Assembly (NCBI GenBank): GCA_035048815.1
Contig: JAUCBN010000046.1
Span: 12,750,999 to 12,814,998, forward strand
Length of the DNA stretch: 64,000 bases
Direction: 5' to 3'
Source of the DNA: Abelmoschus esculentus
Lineage: Eukaryota > Streptophyta > Magnoliopsida > Malvales > Malvaceae
Position numbers and translations under genes: made by a program. Of this stretch, positions 34,540-45,320 are shown in pieces (the first letter of the stretch is position 1; every line of letters starts with the position of its first letter). Under the pieces are notes generated by a model that saw only the letters and a list, made by a program, of their open reading frames with translations, ran no database searches and was not told where the DNA came from.

Positions 34540-37500
34540 GTTGCCCCTCTTTGTTCATTGTTGTGTAACGGCAATAGAGCAAAGATAAAGAATAACCCAT
34601 TTCACTTGGTATAGTTTCAGGGTTCATCTTTGGAATGGTGAGGGTTCTTTTAGTGAGGTTATGGTTCTTTTTGGTAAGGTTGGGGTTCTCATGGTAAGGT
34701 TATGGTTCTTTTAGCCACCGCTTCTTCTACCGGAGCCTCAACTTGATCTACTCCACCGCCCTTGTCAGCAAAATCTTCACAACTGATGATCCGTTGGAGG
34801 AAACTATCTGAGCTTGACTTGTAGAAGGAGACAAAATATGTTTGTTCTGCCCTGGCACTGATGATGTTGCCATCTTCGGAGGAAACTTGATCTTAGTTGC
34901 AATGTTGACGGAGCTGCAAGGTCTATAAATCTTGATCCATCTGTAGCACTGACGAAAGATGGAGCATAACATTTGATATAGCTATAACACCGCCGAGAAG
35001 ATGGTTTCTGACGTCTAATCCAGTTATAGTGCCAATGTCTGATTCAACTGCAGGATTGATGGGGAGGCAACGTCTTTAACGTGTGGATGAGTTCTGACAT
35101 TTGATTCCGCTGTAACGCTGAAGAAGTAGTGATCTTGGTCTATCTGCATTTTTCCCAAATGCACAGGGATTAACGGATTTGGTTTGCCTTTACCGGTAGC
35201 TGTTTGCTCCGGGCTAGTTGTACCATTACTCTGGGTACAATCAGCTGGTACCAATTATGACATTGGATTCTTTTTAAGGTTTTAATCCCTTGACCATTCG
35301 TGAGAATGGATTTCAATGGACGTTTGAATAGTCCCTATTAATGCATTTTTCCCAAATTCCCAGGGATTAACGGATTTGATTCGCCTTTACCGATAGTCGT
35401 TTGCTCCGGGCTAATTGTACCATTACTCTGGGTACAATCAGTTGGTACCAAGGAATTAATTCCATGACCATTCATGAAAATGGATTTCAATGGACGTTTG
35501 AATGGTCCTTATCAATGCATTTTCCCCAAATGCACAGGGATCAACGGATTTGATTTGCCTTTACCGGTAGTCGTTTGCTCCGGGCTAGTTGTACCATTAC
35601 TCTGGGTACAATCAGTTGAAACTAAGGACTTAATTCATTGACCATTCGTGAGAATGGATTTCAATGGGCGTTTGAATTGCCCCTTGTTTCATTTTTCATC
35701 CCCTTAACATGTTAGGCATGATAGCTCCCTTCATTTGCTATCTTCAACATTTGTGTCATCCAATGGGATATCGGCATCACCTGCACTTTACCTACATCTT
35801 CGTATTAACCAGCTCTTTATTTTTATCAAACGAATTATTTTTAGGATATTTTATAAAGAAAACTTAATACGTAAAGCTAATAACGCAACAATAATTTAAC
35901 GGATAACATGATATAGTATCACCGATAAAGACTTGATCTGCACTACATCTGAGGAAGTGGTAAGATCTTCATGAAAAACTGATCGGTACTACATCTGCAG
36001 AAGTGATAAGATCTTTATGAAATACGGATACGCACGACATTTGAGAAAGTGACTAGATCTTCGTGAATAACTGATCTACACAACATCTGAGGAAGTGGTT
36101 TGATCTTCGTGAAAATTGATCTACACGACATCTGAGGAAGTGGCTTGATCTTCGTGAATAAATGATCTACACAACATCTGAGGAAGTGGTGGATCTTTGT
36201 GGAAATTGATCTACACGACATCTGAGGAAGTGGTGGATCTTCGTGGAAATTGATCTACACGACATCTGAGGACGTGGTGGATCTTCGTGAAAATTGATCT
36301 ACACAATATCTGAGGACGTGGTGTATCTTCGTGGAAAGTGATATACACGACATCTGAGGACGTGGTGGATCTCCGTGAAAAGTGATCTACACGACATCTG
36401 AGGACGTGGTGGATCTTCGTGGAAAGTGATCTACACGACATCTGAGGACGTGGTGGATCTTCGTGGAAAGTGATCTACACGACATCTAGGGACGTGGTGG
36501 ATCTTTGTGGAAAGTGATCTACACGACATCTGAAGAAGTGATGGATCTTGCTGACGAAGTTGTTGTGTTCGTCTATTCCCTCGTGTATTGGAAGAGGAGT
36601 GAATTCTGTATCACTATTACAAACAGATTTAGAATGTTATGGTTAGCATGTGTTGCATGATTCTAATCCTAACATGTCTGATGTATGCATGCATGATCCT
36701 AGCATGAAATGCAAAGTGCATATGTTAATGATTTTGATTGGCTCAATCAGCTGGCCTAGTTGTCTGTTGGAATTCTGTTTCCATAGTTGTGCATTTCTTC
36801 TTCTTCAGGCAATATGTCTGACCCCCTTCTATTTATGGAGTGGATGTTTTCCTTTTGAGGTGTGTTCTTGGCGAAAACCTTTTTTTTGAATTAAGGTTGC
36901 TCTCAGCCCCTGTATTTTTAGGAATGTTTCTGGAGCAATATAGACACAATTATCAGTTGATTGGAAAAAGCCCAAGCAAATATATCTGACCCCAATCTGA
37001 TTGTGGAGTAGCTATTTTCCTTTTGGTGTTTTCTTAGCGAAAATCCTTTTCTGGATGGAGATTGCTCTCAGTCCCTGTATTTTTAGGAATGTTTCTGGAG
37101 CAATTCAGATAAAATTGTCAACTGATTGACGAAGCCCAAGTAACAAACATTGATAACTACTCGGATAAATTGGCAAGATATGGTGCCCCACACTCTTGTA
37201 TTTTGGAGGTTTTTAAGTGCAAATTCTCCTTTTATCATGGAGCTTTTGCTTTATCTTAAAAAAAACCTAAAGAGTAGGTTTTTGACTTGTACGGGTAATA
37301 TAACGTTTATCCCCTATATTAGGGAAAAAGAGGCTGCCCAGAAAAAGTTCATGTTGATATGAAGCGAGGGATGGCTTCTCATACCCCTTCCTGTGATTAG
37401 GAAATGTTTTTGACTTCTACGGATAACATAGTTTTCATCCCGTAAACTAGGGACAAAGTGGTTGCCCCAGTAGAAGTTTTGATTGGTATGAAGCTCATAA

Positions 37501-37800
37501 CGGCTTCTCATGTCCCCTCCATGATTAGGGAAGAATTTTTGACCTTTACGGGTAATAAAGCATTTATCCCCTAGACTAGGAAAAAAAGAGGCTGCCCCGA
37601 TAGAGGTTCTAGACGATGTTCTGTAGGTTTGTACGACAAAAGGTAGCTTCTTGTGCCAATTTCTGCAGGTCTCTGCCATTTTTCCATTGTTCTTCTTAGT
37701 AGCCTTATTAAGCGGCTTCCACTGCCTCGTTCATCTGTGGACAGTTTATGTTGGAGTTGTGATGTCATATGTTGAATTGTTTATGCACTTCTGATGTAGT
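34540..37800 (-). repeat. Gypsy 3' untranslated region built of several tandem arrays
   Basis: At least four repeated units lie here. A roughly 180-base unit beginning TGCATTTTTCCCAAA occurs three times (35145, 35341, 35515). A 44-base unit fills about 35930-36550. A unit with CTGTATTTTTAGGAATGTTT occurs twice (36915, 37075). A unit with GACTT-TACGG-TAATA and a TTTATCCC block occurs about three times (37280-37600). Small frames in it are by-products of the repeats. Confidence 0.75.
35930..36550. repeat. 44-bp tandem repeat array
   Basis: The unit contains GATCTACACGACATCTGAGG, followed by ACGTGGTGGATCTTCGTGGA. About fourteen copies are present. The inner copies (36240-36500) are nearly identical and the outer ones more diverged. 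Units abut without unique spacers, so it is not a CRISPR array. Confidence 0.88.
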
Positions 37801-37899
37801 TCTATTGCTCAAGTTCAGCGCATTATCAGCTAAGACGCTTTTTGATGCTCTACATCGACATATGATCTCCTTCCTTAGGAATTTACTCATGACTGTTTG

Positions 37900-38045
37900 G
37901 CAACATTAGCCTAAGTGGTTGTCTCTACCCATTTGGTAAAGTATTCAATAACCACAACAAGGAACTTTTAGCGAGGAAGGTCCAACGATGTTTATGCCCC
38001 ACATAGAGCATGGCCAAGAAGAAGTCATCATATGCAGAGATGACC
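37900..38045 (-). pseudogene. Gypsy integrase remnant
   Basis: The minus strand reads HMMTSSWPCSMWGINIVGPS, which parallels the start of the Gypsy/Tat integrase core (WPF-MWG-D-IGP). A stop follows near 37960 before the YFTKWVE-like block, which resumes in another frame. Confidence 0.7.
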
Positions 38046-38559
38046 GAAGAACATGGATTTTATCAGTATTCATGTAGTATTTATGGCATTTTTAGCATGA
38101 TCTATGCTATCTCTTTTCATTGTAGGCCTGTAGTACCCTAAATCTCGTGATCCGCCTACCAATGTGAATATGTTGGTATGAATTCACCATTCAACGAACA
38201 CTTTCGTAGATTTTTGGGGAATCATTTTTGCTTCAGCGGTATTTACGCACCGTGGCGGCGTTTGATCTTTCTTCTTTCTTGTATATCACATCCATATCTA
38301 GGACATAGTCTTTGTATCATTCTTCTTTTTAGTGTCTTTTTGTGGGTACTCACAGCTTGGATTCCCGTGAGATCAAATTTCAGCTTATTGTTGAAAGGGT
38401 GGCAATCGTCTTAACGTTGCCGCCAACCTCTGGCATTTATGGCATTGGAAGTGCTGTCACAATTCAAATCCCAACAGCTTCTGGGATGCGACTTTGAATG
38501 TGCTTCTAGCAGGATTCAACTTTGGCGAGAACTTGGTTAGTCTCAAGGAAAGTTTTCTA

Positions 38560-38720
38560 TGGGCTCGTCTTCAGTTCTCGAATTGACGATCATGTTGTCG
38601 ACATATACCTTGATCTTCATGTCATGGAATAAAGCGATCATGGCTCGTTGATATGTTGCTCCCCCAACATTTTTAGTAAAAAGGGCACTAACTTATAGCG
38701 AAAGGTTCCTTCACACATCA
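38560..38720 (-). pseudogene. Gypsy reverse transcriptase remnant
   Basis: The minus strand reads TFRYKLVPFLLK and then, after a frame change, GGATYQRAMIALFHDMKIKV and YVDNMIVNSRTEDE. This is the RT active-site region, with YVDN where active Gypsy enzymes have YVDD (38591-38605). Confidence 0.75.
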
Positions 38721-39223
38721 ACCTTATTTTCTTTCCATTGAAGGGTTTGCAGTCTTCTTTTTGGGAAGCGTGTGTACCATGATATTTGTGCTTAGTCCAG
38801 GCATATCCTCTTCGCCTGTTTTTCTTTTATCAGCCTTAGCAAATCAGAAGAACGATCGTAGTTTGATTTATTTTCAAAATTCAGAAAGGTCTCCTAGACA
38901 CAATCATTTCTCGAATATGGATTCTGAACCAAACTCGACATCTGAGGTCTTGAAACATTTGTTTGGCTATGAGGATGCATAACTTGTTCGACATTCTTGT
39001 ATTGAAAGGAGAAGTTTTTCATATATAACACAAAGTTTCATTTCATATAAACTTAGGCCCTTTTACAAAAAGATTCTTGTTACTCTCGGGCTAAAGTGAC
39101 AAGTACGTTATGTACATAACTTTAATATACTCCAAAAGTCGTAGGAAACTTTTTATCAGTCCGATTATAGTAGTTGCAGGGTAGGTGCGCCCTTCGAACA
39201 AAAACTTTCAAAAAAATGGGAGT

Positions 39224-39649
39224 CTAAGGGTTCCCGATTGCACTGGGTCCAACAGGGTCATCAAATCTCACAACCCCTAAGTTCATAAGCTTCTCCACGA
39301 TTTTCTTGAAACCAACACAGTCCTCAATGGAATGCCCCACAATTCTAGCATGGTATTCACATCGAACATTAGGGTTATACCATTTTGGGTAAGGAGGTTC
39401 CAATGGTTTTGAGTAAAATGGGGAAACTATGTGTGTGTTATACAAAAGCTTATATAACTCGCCGTATGAGATAGGGATAGGGGTAAACTTCTTCTCTTCT
39501 GCATTCGTCTTTTGATTCGATCTTGTTTTTTCTTTTGCCTCGACTGTCAAATCTTGGTTATGGCGCCCATGTGAGGGTTTTTTCAGCTCAATAATTCGAT
39601 CCTTCAAATTGATATTCTCGAACTGGCTACGGGCTAACTCTTCTTGCAT
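39224..39649 (-). pseudogene. Gypsy gag C-terminal region
   Basis: The frame contains PPYPKWYNPNVRCEYHARIV and GHSIEDCVGFKKIVEKLM. This is the CX2H...HX4C-type block found in Gag-like proteins of Tat-type elements in Malvaceae and other plants. The head is charged and predicted coiled. The frame is open for 141 codons, but its start is not certain. Confidence 0.7.
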
Positions 39650-39787
39650 GAGGGTTTGTTGCGTTTGTGCATCTTTAAATTTCCTTTCCCAGTAACCAGC
39701 TTTCTTCTGGACTTCAAATTTTCGATCAGCAAAGAACTTCCCGATACTCGCATATTTTGCTGACTGTCGAAATTTTTCATGATCGCC

Positions 39788-40228
39788 TTACAGATCACTT
39801 CGGCCTTCTTCGACTTTGCTTTTTCCTTTGCTTAGCCTTTCCATTTCCTGTTCCTGGAACTGTATCCCAAACTTCACCTGGTTCCTTTCATTTTCTATTG
39901 CTAACATTCGCCTTTCCAGATCGGCATATCTTGCTTCAAAACCCATAGCATCTGGGTCTTCCTTTTGTTTCCCGAGATCCCTTTCGGTTAACATCTTTGC
40001 AACTTTTCTCATCAGGTCATCTTGTGAAAGACAAATATGTGCTTGAGTATCTAGTTGTATTTCTTCTAACTTGTTCGCGATATCTTGTTTGACATCTTCG
40101 TATGCTTTCTCAAGTTTAACCAGTCTTTGCTCCATATCTTCGGCTTTGCTCCTAGCAGAGTAAGGATGTTGCATCTTAACGGTGTCCGAATTACTGCAAC
40201 GTGCATACCTCATCGATGTTAGAATCAT
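39788..40228 (-). pseudogene. Gypsy gag N-terminal coiled-coil region
   Basis: The 146-codon frame is rich in Glu, Lys and Leu, with heptad-like spacing (MEQRLVKLEKAYEDVKQDIA and DLERRMLAIENERNQVKFG). It lies just upstream, in element orientation, of the Gag C-terminal frame. It was probably part of the same Gag precursor, now split by stops between 39650 and 39787. Confidence 0.55.
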
Positions 40229-40424
40229 GATAATAATGATGCACTATGATATGCTCGTGCAACTAGAATGATGTCATACATATGCAAAATGCTACAAAAT
40301 ATTATAAAAAGGTGTTGACTTAGTACAACTTTGAAAAGGAAGCTCGAGTCAGAACGAAGCTTTCTCTATATAAAGTGGGTCTTGTTTAGCATTCATCTTT
40401 GAAATTTGGCTTTCTTGAAAATCA

Positions 40425-40637
40425 CTATCGGCGTCTTGCCCCAAATAAAAATCGGTTCGAACATCTAGAATCCGTAGATATTCGACCATTTTGTCGGACT
40501 TGCTTTAAAGCTTCGATCATAGTGCCATCTTTAATCCTGAGTCTGGTCAAGGTGGGCCTTCCATCATTGTTGGCATGAATTATCTCGAAATATGTTCTCT
40601 TGACGTTACTGATGGAACTCATTTCGGTGCCCCTCAC
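40425..40637 (-). pseudogene. Small Gypsy frame upstream of gag
   Basis: This 70-codon frame begins MRGTEMSSISNVKRTYFEII. I recognise no domain. Its position between the leader and the coiled-coil Gag frame suggests a piece of the Gag precursor or a short upstream ORF. Confidence 0.35.
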
Positions 40638-41399
40638 CTTATTGCGAAAACGGTTCTGTGTGACTGAACCTTTTTAACAGTTGTACTTGTATCAACACTC
40701 TTTTTTTTATTTTTTTTAACAAAATGCAAATGCATAAAACAAGCAACAAGATAACACGACATGCAAAATGTTAGTATCGAATTAGACAAAAATAAACGTG
40801 CATGCTTTATGATGCATGAATATGCATATGGCAAATATATTGCAAAAATAAAATATGAGAAATAGATAGCACGAAAATAAAGAGCGTAAATAAACGTAAA
40901 CCCCCTACTCGCTTTCTTTTTCTAAAAGAAAAACCCTACAGGGTGACCCTCTAATCGGGCAGAGGTTCGGCATGACGGCTCTAAAGGGTAGGCTTCTAAG
41001 GTTCACTATATGGAGTGTGGTTCTAGAAGGTACCCAAACGAAAATTATTATCCTACTAAGGATAATAAATTCGATTCAGGGGGATACGTTTCTCTAAGTC
41101 TATGCGGAGACGTAGGTCTCACGAAGACAAAGGGAAAAATATCCCGAAAGCAATTCACCATCCTACACGGAGGCGTAACCTCACGAAGGAGTGGTTTCAT
41201 GCTCCCACTTAATCGGACGGAACCCGGGCTAGGGGTTCGTGAAATGGGAGGTCCTGAAAAAACATTTAAAATATATTAGAAAATATTTTAAATAAAATAA
41301 ATAAAATAAACGAGATCACAAAATTAAAATAAATCAAATTTATATTTTCGATCATTAAATAAAATGTAACCGATTTTGCTACTCGACTCGCAAAAATAA

Positions 41400-41418
41400 G
41401 TCCCCAGCGGAGTCGCCA
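41400..41418 (-). promoter_or_regulatory. Gypsy primer binding site
   Basis: On the minus strand the sequence is TGGCGACTCCGCTGGGGAC, two bases inside the 5' LTR end. A site starting TGG next to the LTR is the normal place for tRNA priming. The tRNA-Arg assignment follows what is known of Ogre/Tat elements. Confidence 0.75.
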
Positions 41419-41420
41419 GC

Positions 41421-42884
41421 TGTAATCACCGAAATTCGTCCGGGGAGTCGCCACCAATCGTTTTTAACGGTGCGGTTGGAACACCAAAAATGCGTCTACA
41501 AACCAGAGCTGGACCCGGGAGTCGGTTACGCGTAGGGAAGGGTGAGCACCCCTACAACGCCCAAAACTTGGCACCTATCGGTTACAAAATATTTTATATG
41601 ATCGAAATTATTAAATTCGGTTTTAAAATTAATATTGTGATCCCATTGCTTAAAATATAACCTGTAAAATGCAAATATTAGATGACAAAAGCAATAAAGT
41701 AGAAATAATAATAATAATATACTATTAATTATGAAAACAGTGGCAAAATTAAATGAAAATAAAGTTTAATGTACCAATTTAATGAAATTAGTGACTAAAA
41801 TTAAGTAATATAAAAGTATATGACTAAAATAATAAAAACAGTGGCTAAAATCGAAAGAAATTAAAGTTGAAGACCACGCATGCAAGGATACAGAAACATG
41901 GAGGACTGGAATGGTGATTTTCCCATTTCCTCGGGTTAGCGCGCGGGTCCGGGTCCGGATCGGGTTCGGAGCCGGGTTTGGTGTGTCAAAACGGCGTCGT
42001 TTTGGGCCCTAAGAACCGGCGCCAAAACGGCGCCGTTTTGATTCAAATATAAATACCCCTTTTTTTTGTTATGCCCTCATTTGTTTCTTCTTCTCATAAA
42101 ACAAGGACAAAGCATAAAGCTCTTTCTCTCTGCATTCCTTGTACTCCGGTGGAGCTCCGCCATGGTCACTGTCGTTCACGGCTGCCGGCCGCCGGCGACG
42201 GCGACGGAATTGGAAAAAACTCACATTTTCGATTGATTTCAACGTGAGGAATCCGGATCTGACCTTAGATTTCCGAGAAGATGCGTATATTGGCCTAGAT
42301 CTAAAAAGATAAGTTCGATGAACCTCTTTTTTTTTACCTTTTTGCGTTCTTCGGTTTGCCTCAATCTCTCTAGATATTTTTTCGAGTTGATTCTTGCTTT
42401 TTGTTGTGGTTTTTGTTCGAATATGGATTCTTTTCATTCCATTTGGTAACCGATTTTACATGCATGTGTTTTGGGATTTAAATACCCAAATATTACATAA
42501 TAAAATATGAAAATATCTCTGCATTCCTTCTTTTTCAGATCTGACTTGTTCATTATAATCAAATTTTTGCAGGTTCGAATGGGCGGTGGAGTCAGATTCA
42601 GGGCGGTGGGGCGGTGGCCGATTGGAGATCCAATGAGGGAGTGACGCGTGGTAGCCACGCGGCAAGCCAAACGCCGCGCGTGGCAGCCACGCGCCGGAGC
42701 TGGCATGCAAAAGGGCAGAGGCGACGGCCGGTTGGATGGGGTGGCTAGGGTTATTACATTAGAGTTAATTAGGGTTATTTTCGGATTGGGTTATTGGGCT
42801 TTAATTATTTGGTTATTGGGTTTCAAGGTTAATGGATATGGGCTACCGGGTATTGGGTTGTAATTATTAAATTGGGTTATTACA
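41421..42884 (-). repeat. Gypsy 5' LTR
   Basis: Partner of 33049-34539, with the same TG...CA ends. It has five AAT units at 41705-41720 and a single copy of the GC-rich 20-base unit that is doubled in the other LTR. Confidence 0.88.
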
Positions 42885-45320
42885 TAGGTCTCGGACATAA
42901 CCGGGAGTGGATCTTAATTTTTTAGACCCGATACCCGATGGGTACCTAGTAGGACCGAGACTAATACCAAATATCTGGTATTGGTTTTCTTTTGTTTATT
43001 TTTTTTATCAAACTTTCTCTTTATGTATGAATATTATGAGTATAATTAGTTTTAAAACTTTAGTTTTCAAGTCTATAATATTCTAATTTTATTATTTAAT
43101 ATTATTATTGGTGATTGAAATTTTTTTAAGCAATTACTCAAAAAATTTTAAGAATAAACTAATTGACCGGGTACCCAGTATTGGAACCGGTGCCCACCAA
43201 TAACCGGACCAATTCTTAAAATTTAAGACCCGATGTGACCGGGACTGGTTCCAATTTTTAGGAACCGGGATCAATTCTATTCAAATTGGCCGGGTACCCG
43301 GTCTTGCCCACCCCTATAATTTACCCTATATAGTTTCACTAAATATAAAATTTTACACCTAAACTAAAATCTTGTTTCCGTCCCTGATCTTGGGTATAGG
43401 ATGAATCATACAAGGAACGAGTAGTTTACAAGGAACGAGCAAGCAAACTACATGGAGAAGTGAAGATGATGCTTGATAATGTGGAGAATCCATTGGAGAA
43501 ACTTGAGCTTATTGATACCTTACAAAGGCTTGGATTGTCCCATCACTTTGAAGAAGAAATAAACGAAGCTTTGAAGAATATAAGTAGCAATGGCAGTAAT
43601 GTTGCTTGGAAGAAAGACAATTTATATGCTACAGCTCTTGAATTCAGACTGCTTAGACAACATGGACACAAGGTTAATCAAGGTGAACAAGTTGCAATGT
43701 TGGATGTTCTATTTGTATTAATTTACATCCAATTTCATGATAATTAACAATGATTTGTTCTTATTTTGCATGTACTAGATGTTTTCACTAGCTTCATGGA
43801 TGAGGGTGGAAACATTAAGGCAAGCCTTTCTCGTGATTTCAACGGACTGCTCAGCCTGTACGAGTCTTCGTACCTCGGAGTCGAAGGTGAAACGATGCTG
43901 GAGAATGCCAGAGTGTTTGCAGCTAAACATCTTGAAGAATGTCTGAAGCAGAACGATGATCGATATCTCTCGATGCTCGCAGATCATGCGTTGGAGCTTC
44001 CATTGCATTGGAGGATGTCAAGGTTAGAAGCCAGATGGTTCATAGATGTGTATGAGAAACACAAGGACAAAAATCCCATTGTTCTAGAGCTTGCTATATT
44101 GGATTACAACATGGTTCAAGCCATTCACCAAGAAGATCTAAGATCTGCATCAGTGTAAGGATTCAGTCTGCTCTGCTTGTATAGTTTTGAACCAAATGAT
44201 TTTGATTATTGACATGTAATTAGATGGTGGAAGGATCTCGGCCTCGGCGAAAACCTGAGCTTTGCAAGAGATAGGCTGATGGAAAACTTCCTATGGAGTG
44301 TGGGAATGGTAGTTACCCCTCGGTCACGAAAAAGTAGAATAATTCAGACAAAGATCAATGCCCTTATAACAGTTATCGACGACGTTTACGATGTTTATGG
44401 CACGTTAGATGAGTTGGAGCTCTTTACCGATGCAGTCGAGAGGTTCGCCGATTCGATTAGGTGCTCTTCATATTGTCTTACAAACACTTAACCATTGAAC
44501 TGTCTGTTGTGACTACAGATGGGATATAAATGCAATAGAATGTCTTCCAAACTATATGAAGATGTGTTACCATGCACTTCATAATTCGATAAACGACATG
44601 GCTTTCGACTGTCTTAAGGAACAAGGAAGAGATGTCATTCCCTTCCTCAAGAAACTAGTAATCTTCTCTCGCTTTTTCTTACCGAAATCTATCGAATTCG
44701 TATTATTTACGGTCTAACGATACATGTTTCAGTGGTCGAAACTTTGTATAGCTTTTCTGTTGGAGGCACAATGGTATCATACCGGATATACGCCGACGTT
44801 ACAAGAGTACATCGATAATGCTTGGATTTCGATAGCGGGTTAGGTAATGCTTGGTCATGCATATTTGGTAACAGATCATATAACAGATGATGGATTGCAG
44901 ACTATCCAGGAGTTTTACCCCAATATAATCCGTTGGTTGTCTATGATCGTACGATTAGCAAACGATTTAGCAACGTCATCGGTATGCAATTTATGTTAAT
45001 CGATATACATTGTCGCTCCGATAGCGATACGCTTACCCTTTGATCTTGTTTATGTGGACTAGTACGAGTTAAAAAGAGGCGATGTCGCGAAGTCGATCCG
45101 ATGTTATATGCACGAAAGTGGATCATCCGAGGAAGAAGCTCGCGAGCACGTAAAGAAGTTGATTGATGCAACATGAAAGAAGATGAACGAAGATGTACTG
45201 GGTAAATCTCCTTTCTCTCGGAAGTTTATTGAGATTGCGACCAACCTTGCTAGACTGTCCTTGTTGAGACAAAGGATAGAGTGTTGTTATTATTTGTTCA
45301 CTCAATTACGATTTTTAAGG

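Larger units (their letters stand above)
33049..42884 (-). mobile_element. Tat/Ogre-like Gypsy retrotransposon, degenerate
   Basis: LTRs at 33049-34539 and 41421-42884 are highly similar, and a perfect TAGGT duplication flanks the whole (33044-33048, 42885-42889). Read on the minus strand, the primer binding site TGGCGACTCCGCTGGGGAC (41400-41418) is of the tRNA-Arg type reported for Tat/Ogre elements; the tRNA match is from memory. The polypurine tract AAAGAGGGGCAAC lies at 34540-34552. Coding relics run in the order gag, reverse transcriptase, integrase, as in Gypsy. Tandem repeats lie between integrase and the 3' LTR. It is too decayed to be autonomous. Confidence 0.85.
32940..43316. mobile_element. 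hAT-type MITE, middle layer in TPS intron 1
   Basis: The ends are TAGGGGTGGACAA and TTGCCCACCCCTA. The flanks TAATTTAC at 32932-32939 and 43317-43324 are a perfect 8-bp duplication. Subterminal regions are rich in ACCCGGT/ACCGGG words. Without the Gypsy element inside, it is about 540 bases (32940-33048 plus 42885-43316, less one 5-bp duplication). Confidence 0.85.
32477..43327. mobile_element. Mutator-like inverted-repeat element, outermost layer in TPS intron 1
   Basis: The left arm starts GGGTAAATTATATAAATAA at 32477. The right arm (about 32840-32939, completed after the insertion at 43317-43327) is its inverted copy, ending TATAATTTACCC. Shared inner words such as CTCAAACTTATTTT and its complement show terminal repeats over 60 bases long. 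The 9-base flanks (ATCATAGTT and TATATAGTT) match at 6 positions, suggestive of a Mutator-type duplication. A hAT MITE later landed in its right arm. A similar left-arm sequence occurs at about 60533. Confidence 0.55.
32072..45320 (+). pseudogene. TPS-b monoterpene synthase, interrupted and probably dead (7 exons)
   Basis: Exons I assign are 32072-32308, 43400-43682, 43779-44154, 44224-44460, 44519-44657, 44733-44981 and 45063 to about 45320, all with GT-AG borders in the usual seven-exon TPS layout. Exon 1 has a plastid-type presequence and the RRX8W motif (RRSANYHPSIW). Exon 4 has the metal-binding DDVYD (44378-44392, about residue 351). Exons 6-7 join to the second metal motif NDLATSSYE. 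This is the signature of TPS-b enzymes that make monoterpenes from geranyl diphosphate. Three lesions are visible: a TAG at 44841 (codon 461) where the family has Gly-Pro-Val; a TGA at 45174 where Trp is expected before KKMNED; and a frameshift or deletion after ATNLAR, with ETKDRVL resuming in another frame. Intron 1 is 11.1 kb because of nested transposons. A truncated product could be made, but it would lack the second metal site. Confidence 0.9.

Noticed and set aside
36015..36441. Repetitive frames of 68 and 76 codons
   Set aside because: They are read-throughs of the 44-bp tandem repeat; the unit is not a multiple of three and no domain is present.
35930..36550. Regular repeats resembling a CRISPR array
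   Set aside because: Units abut head to tail with no unique spacers, and the array lies inside a plant Gypsy element.
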